Positions 23,979 to 32,647 of a stretch of DNA of 37,704 nucleotides are shown here, in pieces (position 1 is the first letter of the stretch; each line of letters begins with the position of its first letter). Source of the stretch: Desulfacinum infernum DSM 9756 (GTDB lineage: Bacteria > Desulfobacterota > Syntrophobacteria > Syntrophobacterales > DSM-9756); contig NZ_FQVB01000036.1 in assembly GCF_900129305.1 (NCBI RefSeq), positions 1-37,704 on the forward strand, in the 5' to 3' direction. The position numbers were made by a program, and so were the translations under genes. A model generated the notes under the pieces. That model was not told where the DNA came from. It worked only from the letters and a program-made list of their open reading frames with translations, and did not search any database.

Positions 23979-24401
23979 GTGGAAGGAAGAACACCGACCG
24001 AGGTGGTGGCGAGGCTCCGGCAGGCGCTCTTGGAAAGGAAGGACGTGGCGGCGGCTCTCCTTTTCGGATCCACCGCCGAAGGGGATCCCTCGGCCCGGGA
24101 TGTGGATGTTCTGATTCTTCCTGTGGATCGGGACGCCGGACTGGATTTCCTGGTGGAAGTGCAGGGGGTCTTGGCCAAGGCCCTTCAAGTGCCCGTGGAC
24201 CGGATCGATGCGGTCCTGTTGAACCCGGAAACGGTCCACCACGGTGTGCTGGTGAACGCCGTCCGAACCGGCGTTCCCATCTTGATCCGCGATAGGGAGG
24301 CCTACACGGACGCCCTGGCGAGGCTCTCGGCCATATTGTGCGTTGAAGAGGTCTATCGACGGCGTGCCAAGGCCTACTTGAAGGAGCTCACCGGTGTCTG
24401 A
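23979..24401 (+). CDS. mntA: MntA-type nucleotidyltransferase antitoxin
   Basis: A 140-residue minimal nucleotidyltransferase. The active-site motif is LFGSTAEGDPSARDVDVLIL, with Gly30-Ser31 and metal-binding Asp41 and Asp43. MntA proteins AMPylate the HepT toxin and block its RNase activity. It starts with GTG and overlaps hepT by 8 bp, the classic layout of this toxin-antitoxin system. Active-site residues look intact. Confidence 0.85.
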   Translation: MEGRTPTEVVARLRQALLERKDVAAALLFGSTAEGDPSARDVDVLILPVDRDAGLDFLVEVQGVLAKALQVPVDRIDAVLLNPETVHHGVLVNAVRTGVPILIRDREAYTDALARLSAILCVEEVYRRRAKAYLKELTGV

Positions 24402-24834
24402 AAAACGGATCAGCAGGGATCGCATAAGGGAAAACCTGGCCACTATCCTGAGAGAAAAAACGGATATGGAAGACCTCCTGGGGAGGTTTTCCGACCAAGA
24501 GCTTCTACAGGATCGGCACCGCCTGAAAAGTCTGAAGCTATCGGTGATCCTCATCAATGAGGCGATGGGAAGCATCCTTCAACACCTTTTGGCCAAAGCC
24601 TTCGGAGACGTGGTGGAAGGGTACCAGCAGGCCATCGAGAAGGCCCATTCTCGCCGGATCATCAGCGGGGATTTGGCTGGGCGACTCAAACCCTTCGTCG
24701 GTTTCCGAAATATGCTCGTTCATCAATATTGGAGGATCAGCGACGCTCTTTTCCTTAAAAACCTGCGGGACAATCTGAGCGACTTTGACGACTTCGGCCG
24801 GGAGATCCGCCGGTGGGTGGAAGAGAACGGGTAA
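24394..24834 (+). CDS. hepT: HepT-type RNase toxin
   Basis: A 146-residue helical HEPN-domain protein (DUF86). The RX4HXY motif, needed for RNase activity and containing the tyrosine modified by MntA, is present as RNMLVHQY: Arg105, His110, Tyr112. It probably cleaves tRNA ends or mRNA when not AMPylated. GTG 24394 lies inside the end of mntA, with AAGGAG upstream. The gene is closed by a bidirectional terminator shared with the gene on the other strand. Confidence 0.87.
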   Translation: MSEKRISRDRIRENLATILREKTDMEDLLGRFSDQELLQDRHRLKSLKLSVILINEAMGSILQHLLAKAFGDVVEGYQQAIEKAHSRRIISGDLAGRLKPFVGFRNMLVHQYWRISDALFLKNLRDNLSDFDDFGREIRRWVEENG

Positions 24835-24860
24835 CGGATGGGGCGGCGCATCGAAAAGAA

Positions 24861-24899
24861 AAAACACGGGGAGAAGCCCGTGTTTTTTCTTTTTTTTTT
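24861..24899. terminator. Bidirectional terminator between hepT and the small membrane gene
   Basis: AAAACACGGG and CCCGTGTTTT form a 10-bp stem with a GAGAAG loop, followed by a long T-run on the plus strand and preceded by A residues that serve the minus strand. Confidence 0.9.
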
Positions 24900-24929
24900 C
24901 TTGGGTGTTGGGTGCCGGATCGGGGGTGG

Positions 24930-25127
24930 TCAGCTGAGGAATTTTTCCTTGAGCTTGTCCCAAGGCGCGAAGACGGCCAGGAGCACCGCCGAGATGAGAT
25001 AGAAGGCGATGACCGACGCCGGGAAGGTCACGTACAAAAAGGCGTAGACGGGAAAGAGGGCCGCCAACGACAAAACGATCTTCACCACGGGTTCCACCCA
25101 CTTTCTGTTTTCTTGCCGTTCGTCCAT
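24930..25127 (-). CDS. Small two-helix membrane protein
   Basis: A 65-residue protein with two hydrophobic segments (IVLSLAALFPVYAFLYVTF and SVIAFYLISAVLLAVFA) and charged ends. ATG 25127 has GGAG upstream. It resembles no family I can name. It is divergent from qmoABC, sharing the 480-bp spacer, but nothing shows a functional link. Confidence 0.6.
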   Translation of the reverse strand: MDERQENRKWVEPVVKIVLSLAALFPVYAFLYVTFPASVIAFYLISAVLLAVFAPWDKLKEKFLS

Positions 25128-25606
25128 AATCGCCGCTCCGTTTCTTGCTGAGGTGTCTTCGGGAGGGTTTCGCCGTCTTATGTTCCGGACTCCCGGGCTG
25201 GCGGCCGAAGGAGACGCCTGAAAAAAGAATCGCCGGCCCGGAAGTGCGCACTCCACGAAATCGCCTCAGTCTTACCGAAGGCCCGAAGATTTTTCAAGGG
25301 GCAAGGCCCGGATTACGCCCTTTTTTTCACAACGTGAGCGGTCCCGGCCCCCGCGGGGTCCGCCGGATGACGCAGAATTTCCCCATGCGAAGGCACCTAA
25401 CGTCGCAATCTCACCAAGTTTTTGTTTGCGCGGTCCCCAGCGTTTGTGTATAGTTGCACATGATGCCCTCCCGGCCTCCTGGGCGGACCCCGGCGCATCA
25501 ATCCGCGCGATCCCATAGGCGGCGCACCGCCGCCACGGCACGATCAGCTCACGATTGCGAGGGTTCTCGGGACATCTCTTCAGATATCTTCTTTAGGAGG
25601 ATGAGC
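25128..25606. other. Spacer upstream of qmoABC
   Basis: About 480 bases with no convincing gene. TATAGT at 25449-25454 could be a -10 hexamer for qmoA, with a weak TTTGCG 18 bases upstream at 25425-25430. The aprBA genes that often precede qmo in sulfate reducers are not here. Confidence 0.4.
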
Positions 25607-26869
25607 ATGGCAAACACGGTGACGCAAAGCATCATGGTGGTCGGAGGCGGAATGAGCGGCCTCAGTGCCGCGATAGAAGCCGCCGAAGCGGGCTACGAGG
25701 TCTTCCTGGTGGAGAAGAATCCCTACCTGGGAGGGCGCGTGGCCCAGCTCAACCAGTACTTTCCCAAACTGTGTCCGCCCTACTGCGGCCTGGAAATCAA
25801 CTTCCGTCGGATCAAGGACAACCCCAAGGTGAAGGTCTTCACCCTGGCCGAGGTGGAGAGCATTCGGGGCGTGGAAGGGGACTTTGACGTGACGGTGAAG
25901 ATCCACCCCCGGTACGTGAACGAAAAGTGCACGGCCTGCGGCAAGTGCGCCGAGGCCTGCACGCTGGAAATCGAAAACCCCTTCAACTACGGCATGGACA
26001 CGGTCAAGGCGGCCTATCTGCCCCACGACATGGCCTTTCCTCTGCGCTACGTTCTGGATCCCAGCCTGGTCCAGAGCGCCGAGGCCCAGAAGGTGAAGGA
26101 GGCCTGCCCCTACGACGCCATCGAACTGGACATGGCCGAAAAGACGGTGGACCTCAAGGTGGGAAGCATCGTCTGGGCCACGGGCTGGAAGCCCTACGAC
26201 ATCTCCAAGCTGGACAACTACGGGGGCGGAGCCTACCCCAACGTGATCACCAACGTGCAGATGGAACGCCTGGCGGCCTGGAACGGGCCCACCCAGGGAA
26301 AGATTGTGCGCCCATCCGACGGCCAGGCACCCCAGACGGTGGCCTTCGTCCAATGCGCGGGATCCCGGGATGAAAACCACCTGCCGTTCTGTTCCGGTAT
26401 CTGCTGCCTGGCGTCTCTCAAGCAGGCCACCTACGTGCGCGAGCAGTATCCGGACGCCACCATCTACTTCTTCTACATCGACGTGCGGGCCACGGACCGG
26501 CTGGAAGACTTCGTCAACAAGGTGAAGGCCGACGACAAGCTCATCTTCTTCAAGGGCAAGGTGGCCAAGATCACCCAGGACGACGCCACCAAGAGCCTCG
26601 TCTGCCGGGTGGAAAACACCATGACCGAGGAGCTCCACGAGATCCCGGTGGACCTGGTGGTGCTGGCCACGGGCATGCAGCCCACTACGTCCGAGACGCC
26701 GCTGCCCACCCCGGTTCCCTACGACGAATACGGCTTCGTGGCGTCCATGGACGCCATGCCGGGGATCTTCGCGGCGGGAACCACGCGCACCCCCGCCAAC
26801 GTCGCCGAATGTGTTGCCGACGGCACGGCAGCCGCTCTCAAGGCCATCCAATCCGTCGTGAGGAGGTAA
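25607..26869 (+). CDS. qmoA: Quinone-interacting membrane-bound oxidoreductase subunit QmoA
   Basis: A 420-residue soluble flavoprotein related to HdrA. The FAD-binding motif VVGGGMSGLSAA is at 11-22 and PYLGGRVAQLNQYFPKLCPPYC follows at 39-60. A cysteine cluster CTACGKCAEAC (108-118) would hold an iron-sulfur centre. QmoA belongs to the QmoABC complex that passes electrons between menaquinol and APS reductase in dissimilatory sulfate reduction. ATG 25607 is 6 bases after AGGAGG; an ATG at 25601 is too close. Length agrees with known QmoA. It is the first gene of the operon. Confidence 0.95.
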   Translation: MANTVTQSIMVVGGGMSGLSAAIEAAEAGYEVFLVEKNPYLGGRVAQLNQYFPKLCPPYCGLEINFRRIKDNPKVKVFTLAEVESIRGVEGDFDVTVKIHPRYVNEKCTACGKCAEACTLEIENPFNYGMDTVKAAYLPHDMAFPLRYVLDPSLVQSAEAQKVKEACPYDAIELDMAEKTVDLKVGSIVWATGWKPYDISKLDNYGGGAYPNVITNVQMERLAAWNGPTQGKIVRPSDGQAPQTVAFVQCAGSRDENHLPFCSGICCLASLKQATYVREQYPDATIYFFYIDVRATDRLEDFVNKVKADDKLIFFKGKVAKITQDDATKSLVCRVENTMTEELHEIPVDLVVLATGMQPTTSETPLPTPVPYDEYGFVASMDAMPGIFAAGTTRTPANVAECVADGTAAALKAIQSVVRR

Positions 26870-26873
26870 CTCA

Positions 26874-29114
26874 ATGGAGAAGAAACTCGCCACCTATATC
26901 TGTACGGGATGCGGCATCGGAGATGCCCTGGACATAGATCAGCTGGCCGGAGTGGCCCAGAAGGAATGCAAGGTGCCGGTGGTGAAGACCCACGCCTGCC
27001 TGTGCAGTCAGGAAGGGGTGGATCTCATCAAGGCGGACATCGACGGCGAAGGCGTCAACTCCCTCATGATCGCCGCCTGTTCTCCCCGGGTCATGTACGA
27101 CGTCTTCCGCTTCGACGGTTGCATCGTGGACAGGGTGAACCTGCGCGAACAGGTGGTCTGGTGCCAGAAGCCGGGCGATGAGGACACCCAGATGATGGCC
27201 GAGGACTACGTGCGCATGTCCGCGGCCAAGATCAAGAAGATGGAGCTTCCGGAACCCTACAAGCCGGAAGAGGAGTTTTCCAAGGACATCCTCATCGTGG
27301 GCGGCGGCCTGGCGGGCCTCACGGCGGCCAGGGAGGTGTCCAAGGCCGGCTACAAGGCCGTGCTGGTGGAAAAGGAAAAGGAGCTGGGCGGCTTCCAGAA
27401 GAAGGTGTCCAAGATCGCCACCTTCCCCTACAAGGGCCTGAAGGACAATGACGTGGCCTCCCTCGTCCAGGAAGTGAGCGCCGACGGCAACGTGACCGTC
27501 TACACCGGGGCTAAGGTGGAAAAGACCGCGGGCGGCCCGGGCCTTTTCAAGGTCACCATCTCCCAGAACGGGACGAAGGCGGAACACAGGGTGGGCGCCA
27601 TCGTCATGGCCGCCGGCTGGAAGCCCTACGACCCGGCCCAGCTGGACGCCAAGCTGGGATTCGGCCAGTCGCCCGATGTGATCACCAACGTGATGTTCGA
27701 GGAGATGGTCCAAAACGGCGGGCTCAAACGGCCCAGCGACGGCAAGGACGTGACGGCCGTGGCCTTCCTCCAGTGCGCCGGCCAGCGCGATCCCCAGCGG
27801 CTTCCCTACTGCTCGGCCACCTGCTGCACCACCAGCCTGAAGCAGGCCATCTTCATCAAAGAAACCAACCCGGACGCCAACGTTTTCATCGTCTTCAAGG
27901 AGATGCGGACGCCGGGCCAGGCGGAAGACCTCTACCGGCGGGCCCAGGAAGAAGGGGTCATCTTCATCCGTTGCCAGGATCCCGAGGTGAAGGTCATGGG
28001 ATCGGCGGTCTCGGTGGAGGCCCTGGACGAGCTCCTGGGCGAGACGGTGGTTCTGGAAAACCTGGACCTGGTGGTGCTGGCCACGGGCATGGTGCCTGTG
28101 ACCGCCTTCGGCGAGGACTACGCCAAGGTGCGCGCCCGCATGCAGCAGCAGGAAGGCGAGGAAAAGAAGCAGGAAGAGGAACTGGAGGTTCCCCAGGACG
28201 CCATCAGGGTCTCCGACATCCTCAACCTGCAATACCGCCAGGGTCCGGAACTTCCGGGCTTGAAGTACGGCTTCCCCGATTCCCACTTCATCTGCTTCCC
28301 CTATGAAACGCGACGGACCGGCATCTACGCGGCCGGCTGCGTGCGCAGGCCCATGGGCGTGGCGGCGGCCCTGGAAGACGGCGCCGGCGCGGCCCTCAAG
28401 GCCATCCAGTGCGTGGAGCTGGTGAGCCAGGGCAAGGCGGTGCACCCGCGCGCCGGGGACATGAGCTTCCCCGAATTCTTCATGCAACGCTGCACCCAGT
28501 GCAAGCGCTGCACGGAAGAATGCCCCTTCGGTGCCATCAACGAGGACGAAAAGGCCAACCCGCTGCCTCAGCCCACCCGGTGCCGCCGCTGCGGCGTGTG
28601 CATGGGCGCGTGCCCCGAGCGGATCATCTCGTTCAAGAACTACTCCATCGGCATGATCGGCGACATGATCAAGGCCATGGAAGTTCCGGAAGAAGACGAG
28701 GAAAAGCCCCGGATCCTGGTGCTGGCGTGCGAAAACGACGCCTACCCGGCTCTGGACATGGCGGGGTTGCGGCGCATGACCTACAACGCCTGGGTGCGCG
28801 TGGTTCCCATGCGCTGCCTGGGGTCCATGAACCTGATCTTCATCGCCGACGCCCTTTCCAGCGGTATCGACGGCGTGCTGCTCCTGGGCTGCAAGTTCGG
28901 CGACGACTACCAGTGCCACTTCATCAAGGGCAGTGAGCTGGCCAACATCCGGCTGAGCAAGATCAAGGAGACCCTGGACCGCCTGGTGCTGGAATCGGAT
29001 CGTGTGCGCTTTGAAACCATCTCCATCACGGACTACGACAAGCTGCCGCAGATCCTGGACGACTTCGCAGAGACCCTGGAAGAAGTGGGTCCGAACCCCT
29101 ACAAGGATATGTAA
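26874..29114 (+). CDS. qmoB: Quinone-interacting membrane-bound oxidoreductase subunit QmoB
   Basis: A 746-residue iron-sulfur flavoprotein, typical QmoB length. It is an HdrA-like subunit (IVGGGLAGLTAAREV from 141) joined to a double ferredoxin domain near residue 540-590 (CTQCKRCTEECP and CRRCGVCMGACP) and an MvhD-like C-terminal domain (about 615-746, with LLLGCKFGDDYQC). N-terminal cysteines appear in YICTGCGIGD and HACLC. It shuttles electrons within the Qmo complex. ATG lies 4 bases after the qmoA stop, with GAGGAGG overlapping the end of qmoA, so translation is tightly coupled. Confidence 0.96.
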   Translation: MEKKLATYICTGCGIGDALDIDQLAGVAQKECKVPVVKTHACLCSQEGVDLIKADIDGEGVNSLMIAACSPRVMYDVFRFDGCIVDRVNLREQVVWCQKPGDEDTQMMAEDYVRMSAAKIKKMELPEPYKPEEEFSKDILIVGGGLAGLTAAREVSKAGYKAVLVEKEKELGGFQKKVSKIATFPYKGLKDNDVASLVQEVSADGNVTVYTGAKVEKTAGGPGLFKVTISQNGTKAEHRVGAIVMAAGWKPYDPAQLDAKLGFGQSPDVITNVMFEEMVQNGGLKRPSDGKDVTAVAFLQCAGQRDPQRLPYCSATCCTTSLKQAIFIKETNPDANVFIVFKEMRTPGQAEDLYRRAQEEGVIFIRCQDPEVKVMGSAVSVEALDELLGETVVLENLDLVVLATGMVPVTAFGEDYAKVRARMQQQEGEEKKQEEELEVPQDAIRVSDILNLQYRQGPELPGLKYGFPDSHFICFPYETRRTGIYAAGCVRRPMGVAAALEDGAGAALKAIQCVELVSQGKAVHPRAGDMSFPEFFMQRCTQCKRCTEECPFGAINEDEKANPLPQPTRCRRCGVCMGACPERIISFKNYSIGMIGDMIKAMEVPEEDEEKPRILVLACENDAYPALDMAGLRRMTYNAWVRVVPMRCLGSMNLIFIADALSSGIDGVLLLGCKFGDDYQCHFIKGSELANIRLSKIKETLDRLVLESDRVRFETISITDYDKLPQILDDFAETLEEVGPNPYKDM

Positions 29115-29219
29115 ACCCCGGAACATGGAGCGGCCGTCCCGTGCGGGGCGGCCCCGTCCCATCCACGACATGACGACGGGTTATCCGTTTGGGATCCGAC
29201 AAAACGAGGAGGCCTGAGG

Positions 29220-30434
29220 ATGAGTATCAAGGTGGATCCGAACTTGATGAAGGATCTGAAGCACTTCGGGCTGAAAGACGCCAGCAAGTGCTTCCACTGT
29301 GGAAACTGCACCGCCGAATGCCCGCTTTCGGAAACGGGCACGCCCTTCCCGAGAAAGCTTGTGAAATACGCCCAGATGGGCCTGAAGGACAAGATCCTCC
29401 AGTCCAGCGAGCCGTGGCTGTGCTACTACTGCGGGTCCTGTTCCGACCGATGCCCGCGCGGCGCGGACCCCGGCGAGACCATGATGGTGCTGCGCCGTTG
29501 GCTTACCAGCCAGTACGACTGGACGGGATTTTCCCGCAAGTTCTACACGTCGGAAAAGTTCGAAACCATGGCCGTGCTGGCCGTGGCCCTCTTCGTGGGC
29601 CTGCTCATGCTGGTCTTCGCCCAGGAGTTCGACTGGCAGAACGCGTCGCTGGAAAAGGCCTGGCCGGCCGCCGGCATGGAGATCGCCGACCTCATAATGG
29701 CGGCCATCCTGTCGTTCTTCCTCCTTTCCAACGTCTGGCGCTTCATCAAGTTTTCCATGGGCGACCTGCTCACCAAGATCCCATTGCGGATCTACACGTC
29801 GGAAGCCAAAGAGCTGGTGCTGCATTTCCTCACCCAGAAGCGCTGGGCCAAGTGTGAGGACCGCACCCAGTGGGTCATCCACCTGCTCATCATGACCGGC
29901 TACACCACGGCCTTCATCCTGGTGGCGGTGCTGCTTTGCGGCGGTCTGGAACTGATCGGCCTCAACTGGGATGCGTTGCGCTTCCAGCGTCCCTATGACC
30001 CGGCCACGGGCCGCGACGTGATCTACCCGTTCTTCCATCCCATCCGGCTGCTGGGCTACTATGCCACCATCGCCATCCTGATCGGCGCCACCTATGCGCT
30101 TTGGGGCCGCATGCGCCGGAGCAAGGCGCCCTACAAGAACTCCCACGGCACCGACTGGATGTTCCTGGTGCTCCTGGAACTCACGGTGATCACGGGTATC
30201 GCCGTGCACATCCTGCGGCTCATGAACATCCCGTTCGCCATGTACGCCCTGTACATTCTCCACCTCATGGTGGCCGTGCCCATGCTGGTGCTGGAAGTTC
30301 CCTTCGCCAAATGGGCCCACCTGGCCTACCGGCCCATGGCGGCGTATCTCAAGGGCGTGAAGGAAAAGTACTACGCGGAACTGGAAGCGCAGAAGGCGGA
30401 AGCTCCGGCGGAAGCCAAGGCCGAAGCGGCTTAA
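29220..30434 (+). CDS. qmoC: Quinone-interacting membrane-bound oxidoreductase subunit QmoC
   Basis: A 404-residue fusion of an HdrC-like ferredoxin domain and an HdrE/NarI-like cytochrome b membrane domain. Two cysteine clusters CFHCGNCTAEC (24-34) and CYYCGSCSDRC (68-78) bind 4Fe-4S centres. About six hydrophobic helices follow, with histidines for heme (for example VIHLLIM and ILHLMVAVPML). It connects the complex to the quinone pool. The C terminus is an alanine/glutamate-rich tail (EAQKAEAPAEAKAEAA). A GGCCG/CGGCC hairpin lies in the 105-bp gap after qmoB, and the gene ends at a terminator formed by half a repeat element. Confidence 0.95.
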   Translation: MSIKVDPNLMKDLKHFGLKDASKCFHCGNCTAECPLSETGTPFPRKLVKYAQMGLKDKILQSSEPWLCYYCGSCSDRCPRGADPGETMMVLRRWLTSQYDWTGFSRKFYTSEKFETMAVLAVALFVGLLMLVFAQEFDWQNASLEKAWPAAGMEIADLIMAAILSFFLLSNVWRFIKFSMGDLLTKIPLRIYTSEAKELVLHFLTQKRWAKCEDRTQWVIHLLIMTGYTTAFILVAVLLCGGLELIGLNWDALRFQRPYDPATGRDVIYPFFHPIRLLGYYATIAILIGATYALWGRMRRSKAPYKNSHGTDWMFLVLLELTVITGIAVHILRLMNIPFAMYALYILHLMVAVPMLVLEVPFAKWAHLAYRPMAAYLKGVKEKYYAELEAQKAEAPAEAKAEAA

Positions 30435-30437
30435 GGT

Positions 30438-30504
30438 TCACCTCAGAGACCCAGAGATCGCAGAGAAAGAAGCCGGGGCGGCGAGGTGCCGTCCCGGCTT
30501 TTTT
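30438..30504 (+). terminator. Half copy of the repeat element forming the qmoC terminator
   Basis: Starts TCACCTCAGAGACCCAGAG, a left terminal repeat with three changes. It continues into AAGCCGGG/CCCGGCTT (30470-30500) and a run of T to 30504. The T-run overlaps the stop codon of the convergent Uma2 gene. So one arm of the element, 4 bases after the qmoC stop, supplies a standard rho-independent terminator. Confidence 0.8.
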
Positions 30505-31093
30505 ATACGTCGTTCTCAGAAGTGTTGGATTTTTCAGGCGGCGTCTTTTCGAAGATTTTCCACAGGTCCAGGCGGATGGGGAACGTGAGAAGGTCCAGGC
30601 TTTCGTTCCAGTTGAAAAGGTCCGGACCGCCATAGGATCCCTGAGAAAGGTGGTACCGCTCCACGTATTCCCGTTCCGGAAAGACGATGATGTACTCTTT
30701 CACGCCGTGTCGTTCGTAGAGCCTTTTCTTCTCTCTTCGATCCTTGATCTCGGTGGAGGGGGAAACCACTTCCACCACCAGGTCCGGCACTCCCTGAATG
30801 TTCTTCGCCGTGATCTGATCCCGCCCGCATAGAACCAGGATATCCGGTTGGACCACATTGTGGGGGTCGAGGACCACGTCCGTGGGGGCCAGGAAGATTT
30901 CGCATTCACCCAGCCCTTCCCTTTGCAGGTAGAGCTCGCCCGCCACGTTGCGGCAAATCCTTTGATGGTGCGGACTGGGTGACGGCGTCATGGCGAAAGG
31001 AACCCCGTCCAGGATTTCCCACCTTTCGTCGTCGGGCCAGCTCAGGTAATCTTGATAGGTTACCTTGGTCCGTTCAGGTGTGCCGACAGGCAT
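30503..31093 (-). CDS. Uma2-family (PD-(D/E)XK-like) nuclease-like protein
   Basis: A 196-residue protein with the Uma2/DUF820 signatures: TYQDYLSWPDDERWEILDG, SPSPHHQRI, VVQPDILVLC and GVPDLVVEVVSPST. The Asp and Glu of the last two motifs match the metal-binding residues of the PD-(D/E)XK fold, and KKRLYERHGVKEYIIV completes it. Uma2 proteins are widespread and often multi-copy; their role is not settled and nuclease activity is inferred from the fold. It is monocistronic and convergent with qmoC. Confidence 0.85.
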   Translation of the reverse strand: MPVGTPERTKVTYQDYLSWPDDERWEILDGVPFAMTPSPSPHHQRICRNVAGELYLQREGLGECEIFLAPTDVVLDPHNVVQPDILVLCGRDQITAKNIQGVPDLVVEVVSPSTEIKDRREKKRLYERHGVKEYIIVFPEREYVERYHLSQGSYGGPDLFNWNESLDLLTFPIRLDLWKIFEKTPPEKSNTSENDV

Positions 31094-31128
31094 CGGATCC
31101 TCCGTCGTCGCTGAAACCCTTTCTTCTT

Positions 31129-31168
31129 ACCCCATAGCCCTTATCCCATACCCCCTATCCCTTATCCC
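31129..31168. repeat. Short tandem repeat (TTATCCC/ATACCCC units)
   Basis: Imperfect 7-10 bp units between the Uma2 gene and the end of glcD. They are the complement of the 23803-23870 type. The glcD stop codon lies inside the repeat. Confidence 0.6.
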
Positions 31169-32588
31169 TCTCAAAAAACGCCCGGTTGGGCACGAACATC
31201 TTCCCGGGATTCAGAATGTTGTTGGGATCCAGGGCCTGCTTGATCCGCACCATGGCGTCCAGCGCCCCGGGATGCACCTCCCACTGGAAGAAGGGGCTCT
31301 TGGTGATCCCGATCCCGTGCTCCCCCGACAGCGTCCCGCCCAGGCGCAGCACCTCCCGGAAGAGTTCTTCCACGGCCCTTTCCGCCCGGGCCATCTCGTC
31401 GGGGTCGGAGCGGTCCACCATGATGTTGGTGTGGATGTTGCCGTCCCCGGCATGACCGAAGCTCACGATGATGAGATCGTACTTTCGGGCGAGGCTCTGG
31501 TTGAAACGGATGAGATCCGGGATGCGGGAGCGCGGAACCGTCACGTCCTCGTTGATCTTTCCGGGCCGGATGCGCCGGAGCGCCGGGGAGATGGCCCGTC
31601 GGGCGCTCCAGAGCCGTTCCCGGGAAGCGGCATCCCGGGCCTTCTGTACGTCCCGGGCGCCCATCTCGCGGCAGATCTCTTCGATCCGGCGGGCGTGGTC
31701 GTCCACCACGGCGTCCGGGCCGTCCACCTCCAGAAGGAGCAAGGCTTCCGCATGGACGGGGAGCCCCGCCTGCACGTGGGCTTCCACGGCCTCCAGGGTG
31801 GCCCGATCCAGAAGCTCTAGGGTGGTGGGAACCATCCGGGCCCGCAAGACCGACGTCACGGTCCGGCACGCCTGGTCGATCCGGGGGAAGACGGCCGCCA
31901 GGGTGCACACCGCTTCGGGGGCTGGAACCAGGCGGAGCACCACCCGGGTGATGACGCCCAAGGTGCCTTCCGATCCCACCAGGAGGCGGGTGAGGTCGTA
32001 GCCCACCACGCCCTTTGCGGTCCGGGTTCCCGTGGTGATGACTTCCCCCGTGGGAAGCACCGCCTCCAGGCCCAGCACGTAGTCCCGCGTAACGCCGTAC
32101 TTCACGGCCCGGGGCCCGCCGGCGCAGGTGGCCACGTTGCCTCCGATGGTGGAAAAGGAGAGGCTGGCCGGGTCGGGGGGGTAGAGGAGGCCGTGGCGGG
32201 CCGCTTCCTGCTGGAGGCGGCCGGTGACCACGGCCGGCTCCACCACGGCGATCATGTCGTCCGGGTCCAGTTCCAGGATGCGGTTGAGGCGCGTGAGGGC
32301 CAGGACCACGCCGCCCCGGTCGGGGACGGCCCCGCCCACCATGCCGCTTCCGGCTCCGCGAGGATAGACGGGGAAGCCATGGGCGTTGGCCAGGCGAAGG
32401 ATTTCGGCGATTTCGGCGGCGCTTCCCGGAAGGATCACGGCTTCGGGCAGGGCGGAAAGCTTGCTGGCGTCGAAGCTGTAGGCCAGGCGGTCTTCCGGAG
32501 CCGTGAGCACATGCTCCGGGCCGCAGATCCGGCGGAATTCAGGGACGGGAAGCCGGCTTTTCGGTTTCACGTTCTTCTTCCATTTCAT
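31155..32588 (-). CDS. FAD-linked oxidase, GlcD/D-lactate dehydrogenase type
   Basis: A 477-residue flavoprotein of the vanillyl-alcohol-oxidase family. The FAD-binding PCMH domain shows YPRGAGSGMVGGAVPDRGG and the phosphate-binding STIGGNVATCAGG; the C-terminal cap ends with the family stretch SGEHGIGITKSPF and a histidine pair (GHAGDGNIHTN). It would oxidise a 2-hydroxy acid such as D-lactate or glycolate. ATG 32588 has AAAGGTGA upstream. No iron-sulfur partner subunit (GlcF or LutA/B) is adjacent, so it either acts alone or with a distant subunit. The substrate is inferred by family only. Confidence 0.88.
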   Translation of the reverse strand: MKWKKNVKPKSRLPVPEFRRICGPEHVLTAPEDRLAYSFDASKLSALPEAVILPGSAAEIAEILRLANAHGFPVYPRGAGSGMVGGAVPDRGGVVLALTRLNRILELDPDDMIAVVEPAVVTGRLQQEAARHGLLYPPDPASLSFSTIGGNVATCAGGPRAVKYGVTRDYVLGLEAVLPTGEVITTGTRTAKGVVGYDLTRLLVGSEGTLGVITRVVLRLVPAPEAVCTLAAVFPRIDQACRTVTSVLRARMVPTTLELLDRATLEAVEAHVQAGLPVHAEALLLLEVDGPDAVVDDHARRIEEICREMGARDVQKARDAASRERLWSARRAISPALRRIRPGKINEDVTVPRSRIPDLIRFNQSLARKYDLIIVSFGHAGDGNIHTNIMVDRSDPDEMARAERAVEELFREVLRLGGTLSGEHGIGITKSPFFQWEVHPGALDAMVRIKQALDPNNILNPGKMFVPNRAFFERDKG

Positions 32589-32647
32589 GGGCGGTTCACC
32601 TTTCCCGGCCATTTTAACCGCTTCCGGGGCATGGGTTGGAAAAAATT

